64,000 nt of DNA. Origin: Flavobacterium zhairuonense (lineage in GTDB: Bacteria; Bacteroidota; Bacteroidia; Flavobacteriales; Flavobacteriaceae). Below the pieces are notes generated by a model, which had not been told where the DNA came from, ran no database searches, and was given only the letters and a program-made list of their open reading frames with translations. The DNA is taken from the NCBI RefSeq assembly GCF_004352915.1, contig NZ_SJSY01000074.1, positions 62,001 to 126,000 of the forward strand, given 5' to 3'. Position numbers and translations under genes: made by a program. The stretch's first letter is position 1, and each line of letters begins with the position of its first letter. Shown here in pieces: positions 52,550 through 62,004 of this stretch.

Positions 52550-53380
52550 ATGGGATTGTTTAAACGAAATCCTTTTGGACATATTTTATTCATCAAGAAA
52601 TGGTTAATCCGTGTCTTGGGAGCCATGACGCACCGAAGATACAGAGGATTTAATGAATTGCAGATTGAAGGATCTGAAATTATTAAAACATTGCCTGATA
52701 CAAATGTGCTGTTTATTTCCAATCACCAAACTTATTTTGCAGATGTTGTGGCAATGTTTCATGTCTTTAACGCAAGTTTAAGCGGACGTCAAGATACTAT
52801 TAAGAACATTGGATATTTGTGGCAACCCAAAATGAACATTTATTATGTTGCTGCAAAAGAAACGATGCAAGCAGGTTTATTGCCAAGAATTTTAGCTTAC
52901 GTTGGCGCGATTACGGTTGAACGTACTTGGCGTGCAAAAGGAGTTGATGTTACTGAAAAAAGAGATGTTAACCCTAATGACACTGAAAATATCAAAATTG
53001 CCCTTAACGATGGTTGGGTAATTACTTTCCCGCAAGGAACTACAAAGTCGTTTAAGCCGGTTCGTAAAGGAACTGCTCATATTATAAAACAACATAAACC
53101 AATCGTTATTCCTATTGTTATCGACGGTTTTCGTAGATCATTTGACAAAAAAGGTTTGCGAATGAAGAAAAAAGGAATTCTACAGTCTTTCATTATCAAA
53201 GAACCTCTTGATATTGATTATGAAAACGACACGATCGACGAAATTGTAGAAAAAGTAGAATATGCAATCGAACAACATCCATCATTCTTAAAAGTTATTC
53301 CAGCTGAGGAAATTAAAGCACAGGAAGAACTTAATGAAATGAGACGATGGAGCTACAAGGATACAGAAAATGAATATTAG
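52550..53380 (+). CDS. 1-acyl-sn-glycerol-3-phosphate acyltransferase-like (PlsC family)
   Basis: This 276-aa enzyme should transfer an acyl chain to lysophosphatidic acid or a related lipid at the inner membrane. The catalytic HX4D is in SNHQTYFAD (residues about 63-71), the substrate loop is FPQGTTKSFKPVRKG (the EGT-like block is QGT here), and VIPIVIDGF is the fourth family block. A basic N-terminus (FKRNPFGHILFIKKW) suits membrane association. Specificity within the PlsC family is not fixed by these motifs. Confidence 0.88.
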   Translation: MGLFKRNPFGHILFIKKWLIRVLGAMTHRRYRGFNELQIEGSEIIKTLPDTNVLFISNHQTYFADVVAMFHVFNASLSGRQDTIKNIGYLWQPKMNIYYVAAKETMQAGLLPRILAYVGAITVERTWRAKGVDVTEKRDVNPNDTENIKIALNDGWVITFPQGTTKSFKPVRKGTAHIIKQHKPIVIPIVIDGFRRSFDKKGLRMKKKGILQSFIIKEPLDIDYENDTIDEIVEKVEYAIEQHPSFLKVIPAEEIKAQEELNEMRRWSYKDTENEY

Positions 53381-53456
53381 ATTCTAAAATTTTGTTTAAA
53401 GTTTAGGTAAAAAGTTTTAAGTAAAAATTTAGCATCTCAGAAACTTAGCAACTTCT

Positions 53457-54089
53457 TTAGAAATCAATCTTCTTCAACTCTTTATAATTCGCGTATAAGC
53501 GACGTAATAAAGTTCCGTATACTAATCTGTAAATGCCCCAAAACATACCGAACAATCCTAATATTATCAGAACCAAAATTCCGACAGTAAAGAACAAGGC
53601 TTTTCCATTTTCGGCTAATTTTTCTCTTAAAAATGCCATGTCAGGATTGTAAACAAAAGCGATGAAATAACTAAGTATCGTAATAATAACAAGCATTCCA
53701 AGATTATACCATACATAATATTGAACTGTTTTTCGAGTCTTTAATATGGCACTCATTAAATTTTTTGTGGCAACAGTAGCTGAAATTGTTTTGTAGTTTT
53801 TGTAAAAAATAATAACAAAAATCAAAACAACTACGTAATTGAAATAGGTTATAATATCTAGTGCAAGTATAATTTCGGGATGATTCATTTTATTTAATAA
53901 ATCATCGGTATTGATAAATAAATTGGAAAAAGTCCAAAACGAAATTTCCAAAATGCTTATGATCAAAATCAATTTTACAATTGACGATGATTTTTTGTGA
54001 ATCATTTTGTAGATTTCTTTTTCAGAAATTTGCTCAAAAGAATCCGAGTTCTTTTTCCAGTCTTTTTTTAATAAATCCAGTTCTTTCAT
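53457..54089 (-). CDS. Membrane protein paired with an ECF sigma factor (candidate anti-sigma)
   Basis: This 210-aa protein has a soluble N-terminus (about 35 residues, MKELDLLKKDWKKNSDSF) and about four membrane segments (near residues 38-58, 78-98, 122-145, 165-190). It follows the sigma-factor gene by 8 bp, the usual place of an anti-sigma factor. It has no zinc-binding HxxxCxxC motif. The short N-terminal helix before the membrane could hold the sigma factor; that is inference. Confidence 0.7.
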   Translation of the reverse strand: MKELDLLKKDWKKNSDSFEQISEKEIYKMIHKKSSSIVKLILIISILEISFWTFSNLFINTDDLLNKMNHPEIILALDIITYFNYVVVLIFVIIFYKNYKTISATVATKNLMSAILKTRKTVQYYVWYNLGMLVIITILSYFIAFVYNPDMAFLREKLAENGKALFFTVGILVLIILGLFGMFWGIYRLVYGTLLRRLYANYKELKKIDF

Positions 54090-54097
54090 AATAATTT

Positions 54098-54592
54098 TTA
54101 AGGATTTAGTATCTTTTTAAGTTTCCCTTTAATTCGGTTCATTTTCACGCGCGCATTCACTTCGCTGATCCCTAGAGTTTCAGCTATTTCTTGATAATCT
54201 TTGTCTTCTAAATACATAAAAACTAATGCTTTCTCAATGTCGTTAAGCTGGTAAACCGCTTTGTACATCAATTTTATCTGCTCTTCCTCTTCATAATTGT
54301 AATCGACATCTTTCACAAAATGCTGATGGCTTTCATATTCTACTGTCGATACGGTTCGTTTGGTTTTTCGGTATAAGGTAATTGCAGTATTCAAAGCAAC
54401 ACGATAAGTCCAGGTCGAAAATTTACTGTCGCCTCTAAATTTAGGATAGGCTTTCCAGAGCTGAATGGTAATTTCCTGAAACAAATCTTTGTGAGCATCT
54501 TCGCCGGCAGTATATAATCTACAAATCTTGTGGATTATATTCTGATTTGCCTGCAATTGCGCAACAAATGATTGTTCTAGGTTTTCGCTCAT
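54098..54592 (-). CDS. ECF-type RNA polymerase sigma factor
   Basis: This 164-aa sigma factor has region 2 with DLFQEITIQLWKAYPKFRG and FSTWTYRVALNTAITLYRK (DNA melting and -10 recognition), and region 4 with LNDIEKALVFMYLEDKDYQEIAETLGIS and NARVKMNRIKGKL (short blocks of a helix-turn-helix). It would direct polymerase to a small regulon in response to an envelope or other signal. The membrane protein gene 8 bp downstream is its likely partner. Confidence 0.95.
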   Translation of the reverse strand: MSENLEQSFVAQLQANQNIIHKICRLYTAGEDAHKDLFQEITIQLWKAYPKFRGDSKFSTWTYRVALNTAITLYRKTKRTVSTVEYESHQHFVKDVDYNYEEEEQIKLMYKAVYQLNDIEKALVFMYLEDKDYQEIAETLGISEVNARVKMNRIKGKLKKILNP

Positions 54593-54634
54593 AAAAGTAT
54601 TAGTAGTCGTGAAATGTTTTTTGTTACAGTTGGA

Positions 54635-55696
54635 TCAAAAATTTCTTGTATTATAATAATTAATCATCAAATCGATAAACTTGCTATAGCTTTCCATTCC
54701 ATCTTTTTGATTGTTTGTCTTTAAGAAATTGTCATATAAAAAATGAAAACCTTTGTCGATAAAAGTGTCGTATTTTTTCCAGAAATCTTGACTTTCTTGA
54801 TAGTTTTTTAAAATTCCGACGTGAATTGTTTTTTTCAATTCATTAAAGATTTTTTCATTTTTGAATTGCCAAATTCCAAGACAATAACGCAAAGCAAAAC
54901 TGTATCCAGAATATTGATAATATGGATTTTTGTTTTTTACTGTTGCCAAAACTCCAATAAAATTGCATTCATTTTCGCTTGCAAAACCAATTTGGTGCGC
55001 CATTTCATGCGAACTTGTAATCGGGAAGTTATACATAGGCAACAAATCATTTACTTGAGCTTCATTTGTAAATGGATTCAAATAACCGCCAAATCCCATA
55101 TAAGTCAAAGGAACGCTGAATAGTGATTTTTTAACGCTTAAAATTTCATATTTAAAGTACGGGTGTTCTTTGGCTAAATTATTATATCCGTCAACATTCA
55201 TTTCAAAAACTTCTTTTTGAGAATACGGAAAAACCACTTTTGCGCTGTCATTTTTTGTGATTTCAAACTGAATTTCATTGGTTTTTGCAATTAATCTTTT
55301 TGTAAAAGCCAAAAGATCAGCATCCGTATATTCTCTTTTGATTTCCATTTTTTCAAATAATGGTTCACGATAATAATTGAACGCCCAAAGCACATGAAAT
55401 AAAAAGTAGTATATAGAGATTTTGCCTAAAATTTTTAAAATATGATCTTTCCATTCTGATCTCCAAGTTTTTCTGATTTTCCAAAACCAACTGATTATCG
55501 AAAGAATCAAAATGGCATAAAAACAATCTCCAACAGAAAACGGAATCTTGCCTAAAACGCTTCGTGAAAAATGCGAAATTCGGATGTATAAATTATTGCT
55601 GTAAAAGCCTTCAACATAATCTGGAAAGTATGGGAGAATTTTTAAAAAGATAATCTGAACTAAAAGGAATATAGGAAGTATATATTTTCGTTTCAC
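54635..55696 (-). CDS. DUF3810 family membrane protein with HExxH motif
   Basis: This 353-aa protein has about three membrane segments in the first 125 residues and a soluble C-terminus. The motif SSHEMAHQIGFASENECNF contains a HExxH zinc site and a downstream glutamate (ENE), so a metalloprotease-like activity is likely. TYMGFGGYLNPFTNEAQ is another DUF3810 landmark. No substrate is known to me. It lies 42 bp before the sigma-factor gene on the same strand, so the two could be co-transcribed. Confidence 0.85.
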   Translation of the reverse strand: MKRKYILPIFLLVQIIFLKILPYFPDYVEGFYSNNLYIRISHFSRSVLGKIPFSVGDCFYAILILSIISWFWKIRKTWRSEWKDHILKILGKISIYYFLFHVLWAFNYYREPLFEKMEIKREYTDADLLAFTKRLIAKTNEIQFEITKNDSAKVVFPYSQKEVFEMNVDGYNNLAKEHPYFKYEILSVKKSLFSVPLTYMGFGGYLNPFTNEAQVNDLLPMYNFPITSSHEMAHQIGFASENECNFIGVLATVKNKNPYYQYSGYSFALRYCLGIWQFKNEKIFNELKKTIHVGILKNYQESQDFWKKYDTFIDKGFHFLYDNFLKTNNQKDGMESYSKFIDLMINYYNTRNF

Positions 55697-55832
55697 GGAT
55701 TGATTTTTTAGATACGTAAATATAAATACAATATTGAGATAAAAAAAGAATGCATTTGCGTAGTATGATTCTAAAAGAAGAAGAATTAGTGCTAATTAGT
55801 GGAATTCGTGGCGAAAAAAAATATAAACTTTG

Positions 55833-55840
55833 TAACTTTG
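55833..55840 (+). promoter_or_regulatory. -7 element before the pepD gene
   Basis: TAACTTTG matches TANNTTTG; a -33 box is not clear. It lies 34 bp before the ATG at 55875. Confidence 0.5.
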
Positions 55841-55874
55841 GAGCTCTTAATTGTTAAACGTCAAACAAAATATA

Positions 55875-57335
55875 ATGAGTCAAGAAATAAGAAATCTGGA
55901 GCCAAAAGCACTTTGGAATAAATTTGCAGATTTAAATGCCGTTCCGCGTCCATCAAAAAAAGAAGAGCGTGTCATTGAGTTTATGAAAAACTTTGGAAAC
56001 AGCTTAGATTTAGAAACTTTTGAAGATGAAATTAGAAATGTAATCATCAGAAAACCAGCAACTCCAGGAATGGAAAACCGCAAGCCAATCGTAATGCAGG
56101 GACACCTTGATATGGTGCACCAAAAAAATGCAGATACTGTTTTTGATTTTGATACGCAAGGAATCGACATGTATGTTGATGGTGACTGGGTTCGTGCGCG
56201 TGGAACAACTCTAGGAGCTGACAACGGACTTGGAGTAGCGACTATCATGGCGATTTTAGAAAGCAAAGATATTCCGCACCCAGCAATCGAAGCTTTATTT
56301 ACCGTTGATGAAGAAACGGGAATGACCGGTGCTCTAAACTTAAAAGGAGGCATTTTGCAAGGTCAGATTTTATTGAATTTGGATACTGAAGAAGATGATG
56401 AAATTGACATTGGATGCGCAGGCGGAATTGATGTTACAGCAACAAGAACCTATCATGAAGAAGAAGTTCCAGAAGGTTCTGTTGGTTATACGATTACGGT
56501 AAAAGGACTAAACGGAGGACATTCAGGAATGGATATTCACAAAGGTTTAGGAAACGCCAATAAAATCATGAACCGTTTGTTGTTTGACGCTTTTGAAAAC
56601 TTCGGTTTGCAGATTGTTGAAATCAACGGTGGAAGTTTAAGGAATGCAATTCCGAGAGAAAGTGTTGCTAAAGTGATTATTTCGCAAATGTTTGATGAGG
56701 CTTATGTTTATGATATGCAGGAAATCATTGCTGATATCAAAGCCGAATACAAAACAACTGAACCAAACTTAACGATTGAAATCGTAAAAGGCGATTTACC
56801 AGAAAAAGTAATGGATTTAGGAGTTCAAGAAGGAATCATCAGAGCAATTTATGCGGCGCACAATGGAGTTTACAGAATGAGCGCGGATATGGCTGATTTG
56901 GTTGAAACTTCAAATAATATTGCTAGGGTTGTTATTAAAGACGGAGAAATTTTGGTTGGATGTTTAACGCGTTCTTCTGTGGAATCTTCAAAATTTGATT
57001 TGGCAAATTCATTGCGTTCTGCATTTGAATTGGTTGGATGCGAGGTGGAACTTACAGGTTCTTATCCAGGATGGACTCCAAACGTAAATTCTGAAATTTT
57101 AGAAGTTTTAAAAGAGATTTACGAAAAGCAAAACGGAGAGAAGCCAAAAGTGGTAGCTTGTCACGCAGGTTTGGAATGCGGAATTTTAGGAACGAATTAT
57201 CCAGGAATGGATATGATTTCTTTTGGTCCGACTATTCACGGAGCGCATTCTCCAGACGAAAGAGCGAGTATTTCATCGGCACAAAAATATTGGAAATTTG
57301 TATTGGAAATTCTTTCGAATATACCAGTTAAATAG
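55875..57335 (+). CDS. pepD: Aminoacyl-histidine dipeptidase (PepD, M20 family)
   Basis: I use the ATG at 55875 (MSQEIRNLEP) because the open frame further upstream begins only with TTG at 55851. The 486-aa enzyme is an M20 metallopeptidase that splits Xaa-His and other dipeptides in the cytoplasm. Metal and catalytic motifs are MQGHLDMVHQ, TLGADNGLGVA, TVDEETGMTGA and the C-terminal FGPTIHGAHSPDE; GGHSGMDIH lies in the dimerisation/lid region. Length and motif spacing are typical. Confidence 0.95.
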   Translation: MSQEIRNLEPKALWNKFADLNAVPRPSKKEERVIEFMKNFGNSLDLETFEDEIRNVIIRKPATPGMENRKPIVMQGHLDMVHQKNADTVFDFDTQGIDMYVDGDWVRARGTTLGADNGLGVATIMAILESKDIPHPAIEALFTVDEETGMTGALNLKGGILQGQILLNLDTEEDDEIDIGCAGGIDVTATRTYHEEEVPEGSVGYTITVKGLNGGHSGMDIHKGLGNANKIMNRLLFDAFENFGLQIVEINGGSLRNAIPRESVAKVIISQMFDEAYVYDMQEIIADIKAEYKTTEPNLTIEIVKGDLPEKVMDLGVQEGIIRAIYAAHNGVYRMSADMADLVETSNNIARVVIKDGEILVGCLTRSSVESSKFDLANSLRSAFELVGCEVELTGSYPGWTPNVNSEILEVLKEIYEKQNGEKPKVVACHAGLECGILGTNYPGMDMISFGPTIHGAHSPDERASISSAQKYWKFVLEILSNIPVK

Positions 57336-57346
57336 TCTCAGTATTC

Positions 57347-57388
57347 AGTCGCAGTTTTCAGTTTCAAAGGAAACTGAAAACTGCGACT
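57347..57388. terminator. Perfect 18-bp-stem hairpin between convergent genes
   Basis: AGTCGCAGTTTTCAGTTT (57347-57364) pairs exactly with its complement at 57371-57388 around a 6-nt loop. It sits 11 bp past pepD and before the end of the convergent gene at 57435. It lacks a T-run, but the stem is long; a bidirectional terminator is likely. Confidence 0.75.
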
Positions 57389-57434
57389 GCGACTGAAAAC
57401 TAATTAATCCATTTTCTCTTTAATCGTTTTTAAA

Positions 57435-58007
57435 TTAGCAACCGTCTCCATCTTTACGAGGTACGCGTTTATAAATTGTTTTACTGTTTTGTTCTACATA
57501 GTCAACGGTTATTATTGGATATGAATATTTTGGCGCTTGCGATACGCTATGACTTCGTATAATTATTTTGTCGTTTACTTTTAATGTTTTTAATTGGTCA
57601 AAACTATTGTTAAAATTTAAAACAGTATAATCTGACTTTTCTGTTCCAAAAGCAAGGATATAATCTTCTCCATTAATCTTGGCCATTATACCGAAGCCTA
57701 ATCTTGAGCCAGGCGGAAGAGAAAGAGAGGTTACAACTGCTTCCATATTGGTATAATCCTTAATGGACTTGCTTATTTTGCTAACACTAGCTTGCACTTT
57801 TTTACCTGCATCAGATGCTTGCCATTTTTTATACATTATACCATCTGGCGTAGCTTCCCATTTTTTTAATGCCGCTTTTCTTTCTGCAATAGAGAGAGGC
57901 TTTGGAATTGTATTTTTAATAGTTTCATTTTTAATTTTACGATTTGCAAACATTACTCCGCCTATTACAATCAAGAATAAGATCAGAACATAAATGATTT
58001 TTTTCAT
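57435..58007 (-). CDS. Membrane-anchored protein of unknown function
   Basis: This 190-aa protein begins with one membrane segment (KIIYVLILFLIVIGGVMFA). A charged helical linker with KKWEATPDG...YKKWQASDAGKK follows, then a beta-rich domain (about residues 85-180) and a C-terminal Cys. I do not recognise the family. It is divergent from the membrane-anchored regulator at 58144 across a 136-bp gap, so it could be that regulator's target. Confidence 0.7.
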   Translation of the reverse strand: MKKIIYVLILFLIVIGGVMFANRKIKNETIKNTIPKPLSIAERKAALKKWEATPDGIMYKKWQASDAGKKVQASVSKISKSIKDYTNMEAVVTSLSLPPGSRLGFGIMAKINGEDYILAFGTEKSDYTVLNFNNSFDQLKTLKVNDKIIIRSHSVSQAPKYSYPIITVDYVEQNSKTIYKRVPRKDGDGC

Positions 58008-58100
58008 GTTTTTGTTGTTTTAATTAATACTCTAGTTTTGTCGTTTTTTAAAGTTTATGAAGCAAATTACTTTATTATTTTACGGATTGTGAGCTTAAAA

Positions 58101-58134
58101 TTGTAAATAAAAATGTAAACTTTGTAAATAAAAA
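58101..58134. promoter_or_regulatory. 13-bp direct repeat in front of the membrane regulator gene
   Basis: TTGTAAATAAAAA occurs at 58101-58113 and again at 58122-58134, a 21-bp period or two helical turns. OmpR/PhoB-type winged helices usually bind direct repeats, so this may be an autoregulatory site just upstream of the ATG at 58144. Confidence 0.5.
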
Positions 58135-58143
58135 CTTGATACT

Positions 58144-59037
58144 ATGTTTAATAGCAGAAATCTACTTTCAGGAAAACGCAAATACGTGTTGGGATTATTA
58201 TTTCTCTCATTTATTTGTGTAATCTGTGCTGCTTTTAGTGGTGAGGATAATGATGACTTTGATTATGCTAGAAGAGAAATTTTGCTTCGCAGAATTGGGC
58301 ATGAAATATTGCTGCAGTCGGGCGATAGCATATCAAGAGTGTTGCCTGTGAAAAAAATCGCAGAAAATGAGTATCTGATTCGTTTTGAGAAGGATTTTAC
58401 TTTTCAACCGGATAGTTTAATGAATACGACCAGTCGTTTATTGGATAAATCCTCGTTTGGAAGTAATTATATTGTTAATGTTTTAAACTGTAGTGATTCA
58501 AGTGTGGCATATGGATATGCTATATCCAAAAATAAGAAAGATGATATTGTAGCTTGTATGGGAAGAAAGCAGCCCAAAGCTTGCTATATGATTAATATTA
58601 AATTTAAGCCAACAAGCATAAATATTTTAAAGAATCGATATCTTTTTGGGGGCCTGTCGTTTTTAGGATTTTTAGGATTTATTTTTTTTAGATCTTTTAA
58701 GCCGCAAAAAGCTTTGTCGAATAATGAACATAAAGATAGCATCACTTTGGGCTCGACGTTATTTGACGCGATGAACAAGAAACTTTTTGTAAATGGAAAT
58801 GCAATAGATCTGACTGGAACGGAAACCCGTTTACTGCTCATTTTTGCATTGTCTCCCAATGAAATTATAGAAAAAAGTCGAATTCAAAAAGAGATATGGG
58901 AAGATGAAGGTGTTATTGTTGGACGTAGCCTAGACATGTTCATATCAAAACTTAGAAAAAAACTGGAATTTGATCCTAATCTAAAAATTGTTGTTGTACG
59001 TGGCAAAGGGTATAGGCTAGAAATTAGCATGTTGTAA
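58144..59037 (+). CDS. Membrane-anchored winged-helix (OmpR/PhoB-type) regulator
   Basis: This 297-aa protein has an N-terminal membrane segment (YVLGLLFLSFICVICAAF, about residues 14-31) and a middle domain (about 35-160). A second membrane segment follows (LFGGLSFLGFLGFIFF), and then a C-terminal winged-helix domain (about 200-295) with DLTGTETRLLLIFAL, EIWEDEGVIVGRSLDMFISKLR and VVVRGKGYRLE. The DNA-binding end would be cytoplasmic and the middle domain periplasmic, a ToxR-like layout but inverted in order. It has no receiver domain. The signal is unknown. Confidence 0.85.
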   Translation: MFNSRNLLSGKRKYVLGLLFLSFICVICAAFSGEDNDDFDYARREILLRRIGHEILLQSGDSISRVLPVKKIAENEYLIRFEKDFTFQPDSLMNTTSRLLDKSSFGSNYIVNVLNCSDSSVAYGYAISKNKKDDIVACMGRKQPKACYMINIKFKPTSINILKNRYLFGGLSFLGFLGFIFFRSFKPQKALSNNEHKDSITLGSTLFDAMNKKLFVNGNAIDLTGTETRLLLIFALSPNEIIEKSRIQKEIWEDEGVIVGRSLDMFISKLRKKLEFDPNLKIVVVRGKGYRLEISML

Positions 59038-59097
59038 AATGCTGGAAATATTTATTTGTTTTTCAATCTTAATGCGACTAAAAACGTAACTTCTTTG

Positions 59098-60411
59098 TTA
59101 TTCAGAATTTTGACGATAAATTTCAATTGAATCTTTTGCAAGTCTTTCTTTTAGCCACAGTTTTAATTTTTGGCGTGATTCAGGGTTCAGTTCTTTTTTA
59201 GTTTGGTAAAGAATGATCGGAATCACATTAGCATTTTCGCTATTTGTTTTGATGGTATAATTTCCAATTTTTAGCGAAGTGATCTCTGGAAATAATATTT
59301 TGCTTTCAGAACCAATTTTCTCACTGTTAAAATGATATTCAGATAATTGATTTCGGAGATTATTAATTATAATATCTTTTTGATCGACAATGTTCTGACT
59401 GGTATTAATTTGGTTCATGATGTCTTTTCTCAAATTAACGGTGTCTTGTCGAATAATCAATTTTGTATTGGGTAGATTGTAAGAAACTAGTTTTTTGTTT
59501 AGGCTGTCAATTTCTTTTTCAGTGAATTTTTTGGTCAAAAAGGCGAGTTCAATTCTTTTAGGATTGGTATTATATCTAATGTTTTTATAAATAATAGGAA
59601 AGTCATTGTTGATAAATTCGTTTTGAATAAATATTTGTGTTCTAGAATTATAGCTTTTTTGAACATAAAGTTGATAAGCAAAAAACACACTCGGTATTGT
59701 CATTAGCAATATTAGAATTGTAATGCCATATTTTACCCTTTTCTGAGTTTTGATGTCAAGTTGTTTTGTAATAGGGTATTTTAAGTATTTGACAATAACA
59801 AAAGTTGCAATACATATAAAAACACAATTTATAGTATAAAGATACATGGCGCCAAGAAAGTAAATGTAATTTCCAAGTGCCAAGCCATAACCAGCGGTGC
59901 AAAGCGGAGGCATAAGTGCGGTTGCGATCGCGACGCCCGGAATTGGATTTCCTTTTTCAACACGGGTAACAGCTATCACACCAACCAATCCTCCAAAAAA
60001 AGCAATTAAAATGTCATAAATATTAGGTGACGTTCGGGCTAATAATTCGGATTGAGCATCTTTAAATGGACTGATATAAAAATAAAAAGTCGATGTACAT
60101 AAACTGACAATTGTAGCGATCAATAAGTTTTTGATCGATTTTTTTAAAAGTTCAAAATCATACATTCCTAAGCCAAAACCCGCTCCAACAATTGGTCCCA
60201 TTAAAGGAGAAATGAGCATTGCTCCAATAATTACGGCAGTTGAATTTACGTTTAATCCGACAGAAGCAATTATGATAGCACAAGCCAAAATCCAGATATT
60301 AGAGCCTCTAAAAGATACTGCACCCGTAATGTTTTCGATTACGAGTTTTTTGTTTTCTTCTCCTTTATTAAGGTCAATGAAATTTAGAATTTTTCGGGTA
60401 AAATCGGCCAT
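59098..60411 (-). CDS. DUF389 family membrane protein
   Basis: This 437-aa protein has about six membrane segments in its middle, starting with IWILACAIIIASVGLNVNSTAVIIGAMLISPLMGPI (landmark IGAMLISPLMGPI), the core of DUF389. VAIATALMPPLCTAGYGLALG is a further family block. The C-terminal 180 residues form a soluble, partly coiled-coil tail (MNQINTSQNIVDQKD). No transport substrate is established as far as I know. It appears to be a single-gene unit facing the regulator gene. Confidence 0.88.
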   Translation of the reverse strand: MADFTRKILNFIDLNKGEENKKLVIENITGAVSFRGSNIWILACAIIIASVGLNVNSTAVIIGAMLISPLMGPIVGAGFGLGMYDFELLKKSIKNLLIATIVSLCTSTFYFYISPFKDAQSELLARTSPNIYDILIAFFGGLVGVIAVTRVEKGNPIPGVAIATALMPPLCTAGYGLALGNYIYFLGAMYLYTINCVFICIATFVIVKYLKYPITKQLDIKTQKRVKYGITILILLMTIPSVFFAYQLYVQKSYNSRTQIFIQNEFINNDFPIIYKNIRYNTNPKRIELAFLTKKFTEKEIDSLNKKLVSYNLPNTKLIIRQDTVNLRKDIMNQINTSQNIVDQKDIIINNLRNQLSEYHFNSEKIGSESKILFPEITSLKIGNYTIKTNSENANVIPIILYQTKKELNPESRQKLKLWLKERLAKDSIEIYRQNSE

Positions 60412-60573
60412 TTAGTCTTTTGATTAGAATAGAAATTGCTCTGAATGTCTAATTTAATCAAAAAAAGTGGTAAATCGGGCTATTTGGGTTTTTATAATTT
60501 TATTGGTTTTATCATTTATTCCGCTTTGAGTTTGTGCTGACCGATTATTACAAAGATGAATTTTTATCTTTAT

Positions 60574-61110
60574 TTATAATAAAGGTATATTAATCGTTGG
60601 AGTATCTTTTACATATTTCACATCAATAGCTTTGCCTACTTTTAAGTCAGGTGTTGATTGAAATATTTCTTTACCATAATATTCTTTTCCGTCAACGTAA
60701 AAAGAATATAGTACTAACCACGATTCTTGAACTTCATTCCCTCTAACAAAAAATCCATCCTGACGAACAATTTCTGTAATATTTGCTTGTGTTGTTAAGC
60801 TATATTTGGCACTAATTGTTTGAAGTCTTTCTTTAGATGTTGTGCCGCCGTGAATATTAGTTTGCAACAAATTCATTGTTATAACAGTGATTATTGCACA
60901 AGCGACAAAAGTCATTTTCCCATCATTAAACATACCGACTCCATCTGCAGAAGCAAAAAAAGTTTTTAGGAAAAAATACGACGGAATAAATATTAAAAGA
61001 TAATTAGCAATAATGGAAAGCATACCATGAATGGGAGGAGAATTTTTAACTAAAAAGTATACAGCAATAAATCCTAAAATTAAAAATAGTGTTGCTAGTT
61101 TTTTCTTCAT
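60574..61110 (-). CDS. Membrane protein with a DUF3592-like C-terminus
   Basis: This 178-aa protein has about three membrane segments in the first 100 residues. A small beta domain follows with ANITEIVRQDGFFVRGNEV, WLVLYSFYVDGKEYYG and KAIDVKYVKDTPTINI, which resembles the DUF3592-type fold. The family match is tentative. There is no clear operon partner. Confidence 0.6.
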   Translation of the reverse strand: MKKKLATLFLILGFIAVYFLVKNSPPIHGMLSIIANYLLIFIPSYFFLKTFFASADGVGMFNDGKMTFVACAIITVITMNLLQTNIHGGTTSKERLQTISAKYSLTTQANITEIVRQDGFFVRGNEVQESWLVLYSFYVDGKEYYGKEIFQSTPDLKVGKAIDVKYVKDTPTINIPLL

Positions 61111-61260
61111 TGTTTATTGGTTGTTTGATTATAAAGATTTGGGTTGATTGTAATGTGTTTATTTTCTCGAATCTTCGGATGTTATAAAACGATTTTAAGT
61201 AAATTAAATTTTTAATTAAACGAATTGCCTAAATTCATTAAAATAGCTTTCGAGGTGGTT

Positions 61261-61845
61261 TTATTCATAACTTTTTAAGCTTTCTCCAATATTAATTCCA
61301 TTAATTTCTTTGTCCCAGTCTTGAAAATAAATTCTAATTTTTCTTTCACTGTATATGTAATCAGTATTGAAAAGAGTTCCGTCATAGTTTTCCCAGTTTT
61401 CTATGACTTTATCTGCTTTCCCAAATTTGTTTTCAATATCGTTCTTTGGGATATTTTTATAGAAATTGAGAAATTCACCATGAATTGCGAATTCTACGAC
61501 GATTTTATCTAAGACTCTATATTTTATGCCATTTTTTAAATGAATCCATCCACTATTGTTTAAAACAGTATTTATCCTGTCAACTAATTTATATTCTATT
61601 TCTTCATTATCAATATAATAAAATGTCTTGTTATCACACCAACTTGAAGCCGTTGCATTTACAGGCAGTTTTTCCATAGTTGTTGTCGCTATATTCTCAA
61701 TATTTATTTTATTAGCACTGTCTCCTAAAAAAATGTTATAAACGGATAATTTATCACATGATATGGAAGTATCAAATAAAATTGAAGGGTTTGAGGAGAT
61801 GTCCGTATCTGATGATTTAATTTTTTTCTTAAATATATTGAACAT
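61261..61845 (-). CDS. Protein of unknown function
   Basis: This 194-aa soluble protein begins MFNIFKKKIKSS and has an alternating beta/alpha pattern with no motif I recognise. It contains GKADKVIENWENYDGTLF and a C-terminal INGINIGESL. No signal peptide is seen. It sits among short unknown genes on the same strand, 150 bp from each neighbour. Confidence 0.65.
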   Translation of the reverse strand: MFNIFKKKIKSSDTDISSNPSILFDTSISCDKLSVYNIFLGDSANKINIENIATTTMEKLPVNATASSWCDNKTFYYIDNEEIEYKLVDRINTVLNNSGWIHLKNGIKYRVLDKIVVEFAIHGEFLNFYKNIPKNDIENKFGKADKVIENWENYDGTLFNTDYIYSERKIRIYFQDWDKEINGINIGESLKSYE

Positions 61846-62004
61846 ATGGTATCTTAAAAAATTGACTTTAAAGTTTTGAGGTTACAGCTTTTTGAGAATT
61901 AAATTAAGTCCTGTTTTCGTATCTACCAAATCTGGTAAGTAAAACTTACTTTCCATTTAGGCAATTACCTAAAATCATTATAGTAGCTGTTAAGTTTCAT
62001 GGTT

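Noticed and set aside
55880..56353. 157-codon minus-strand open frame
   Set aside because: It is antisense to pepD, which has complete M20 motifs.
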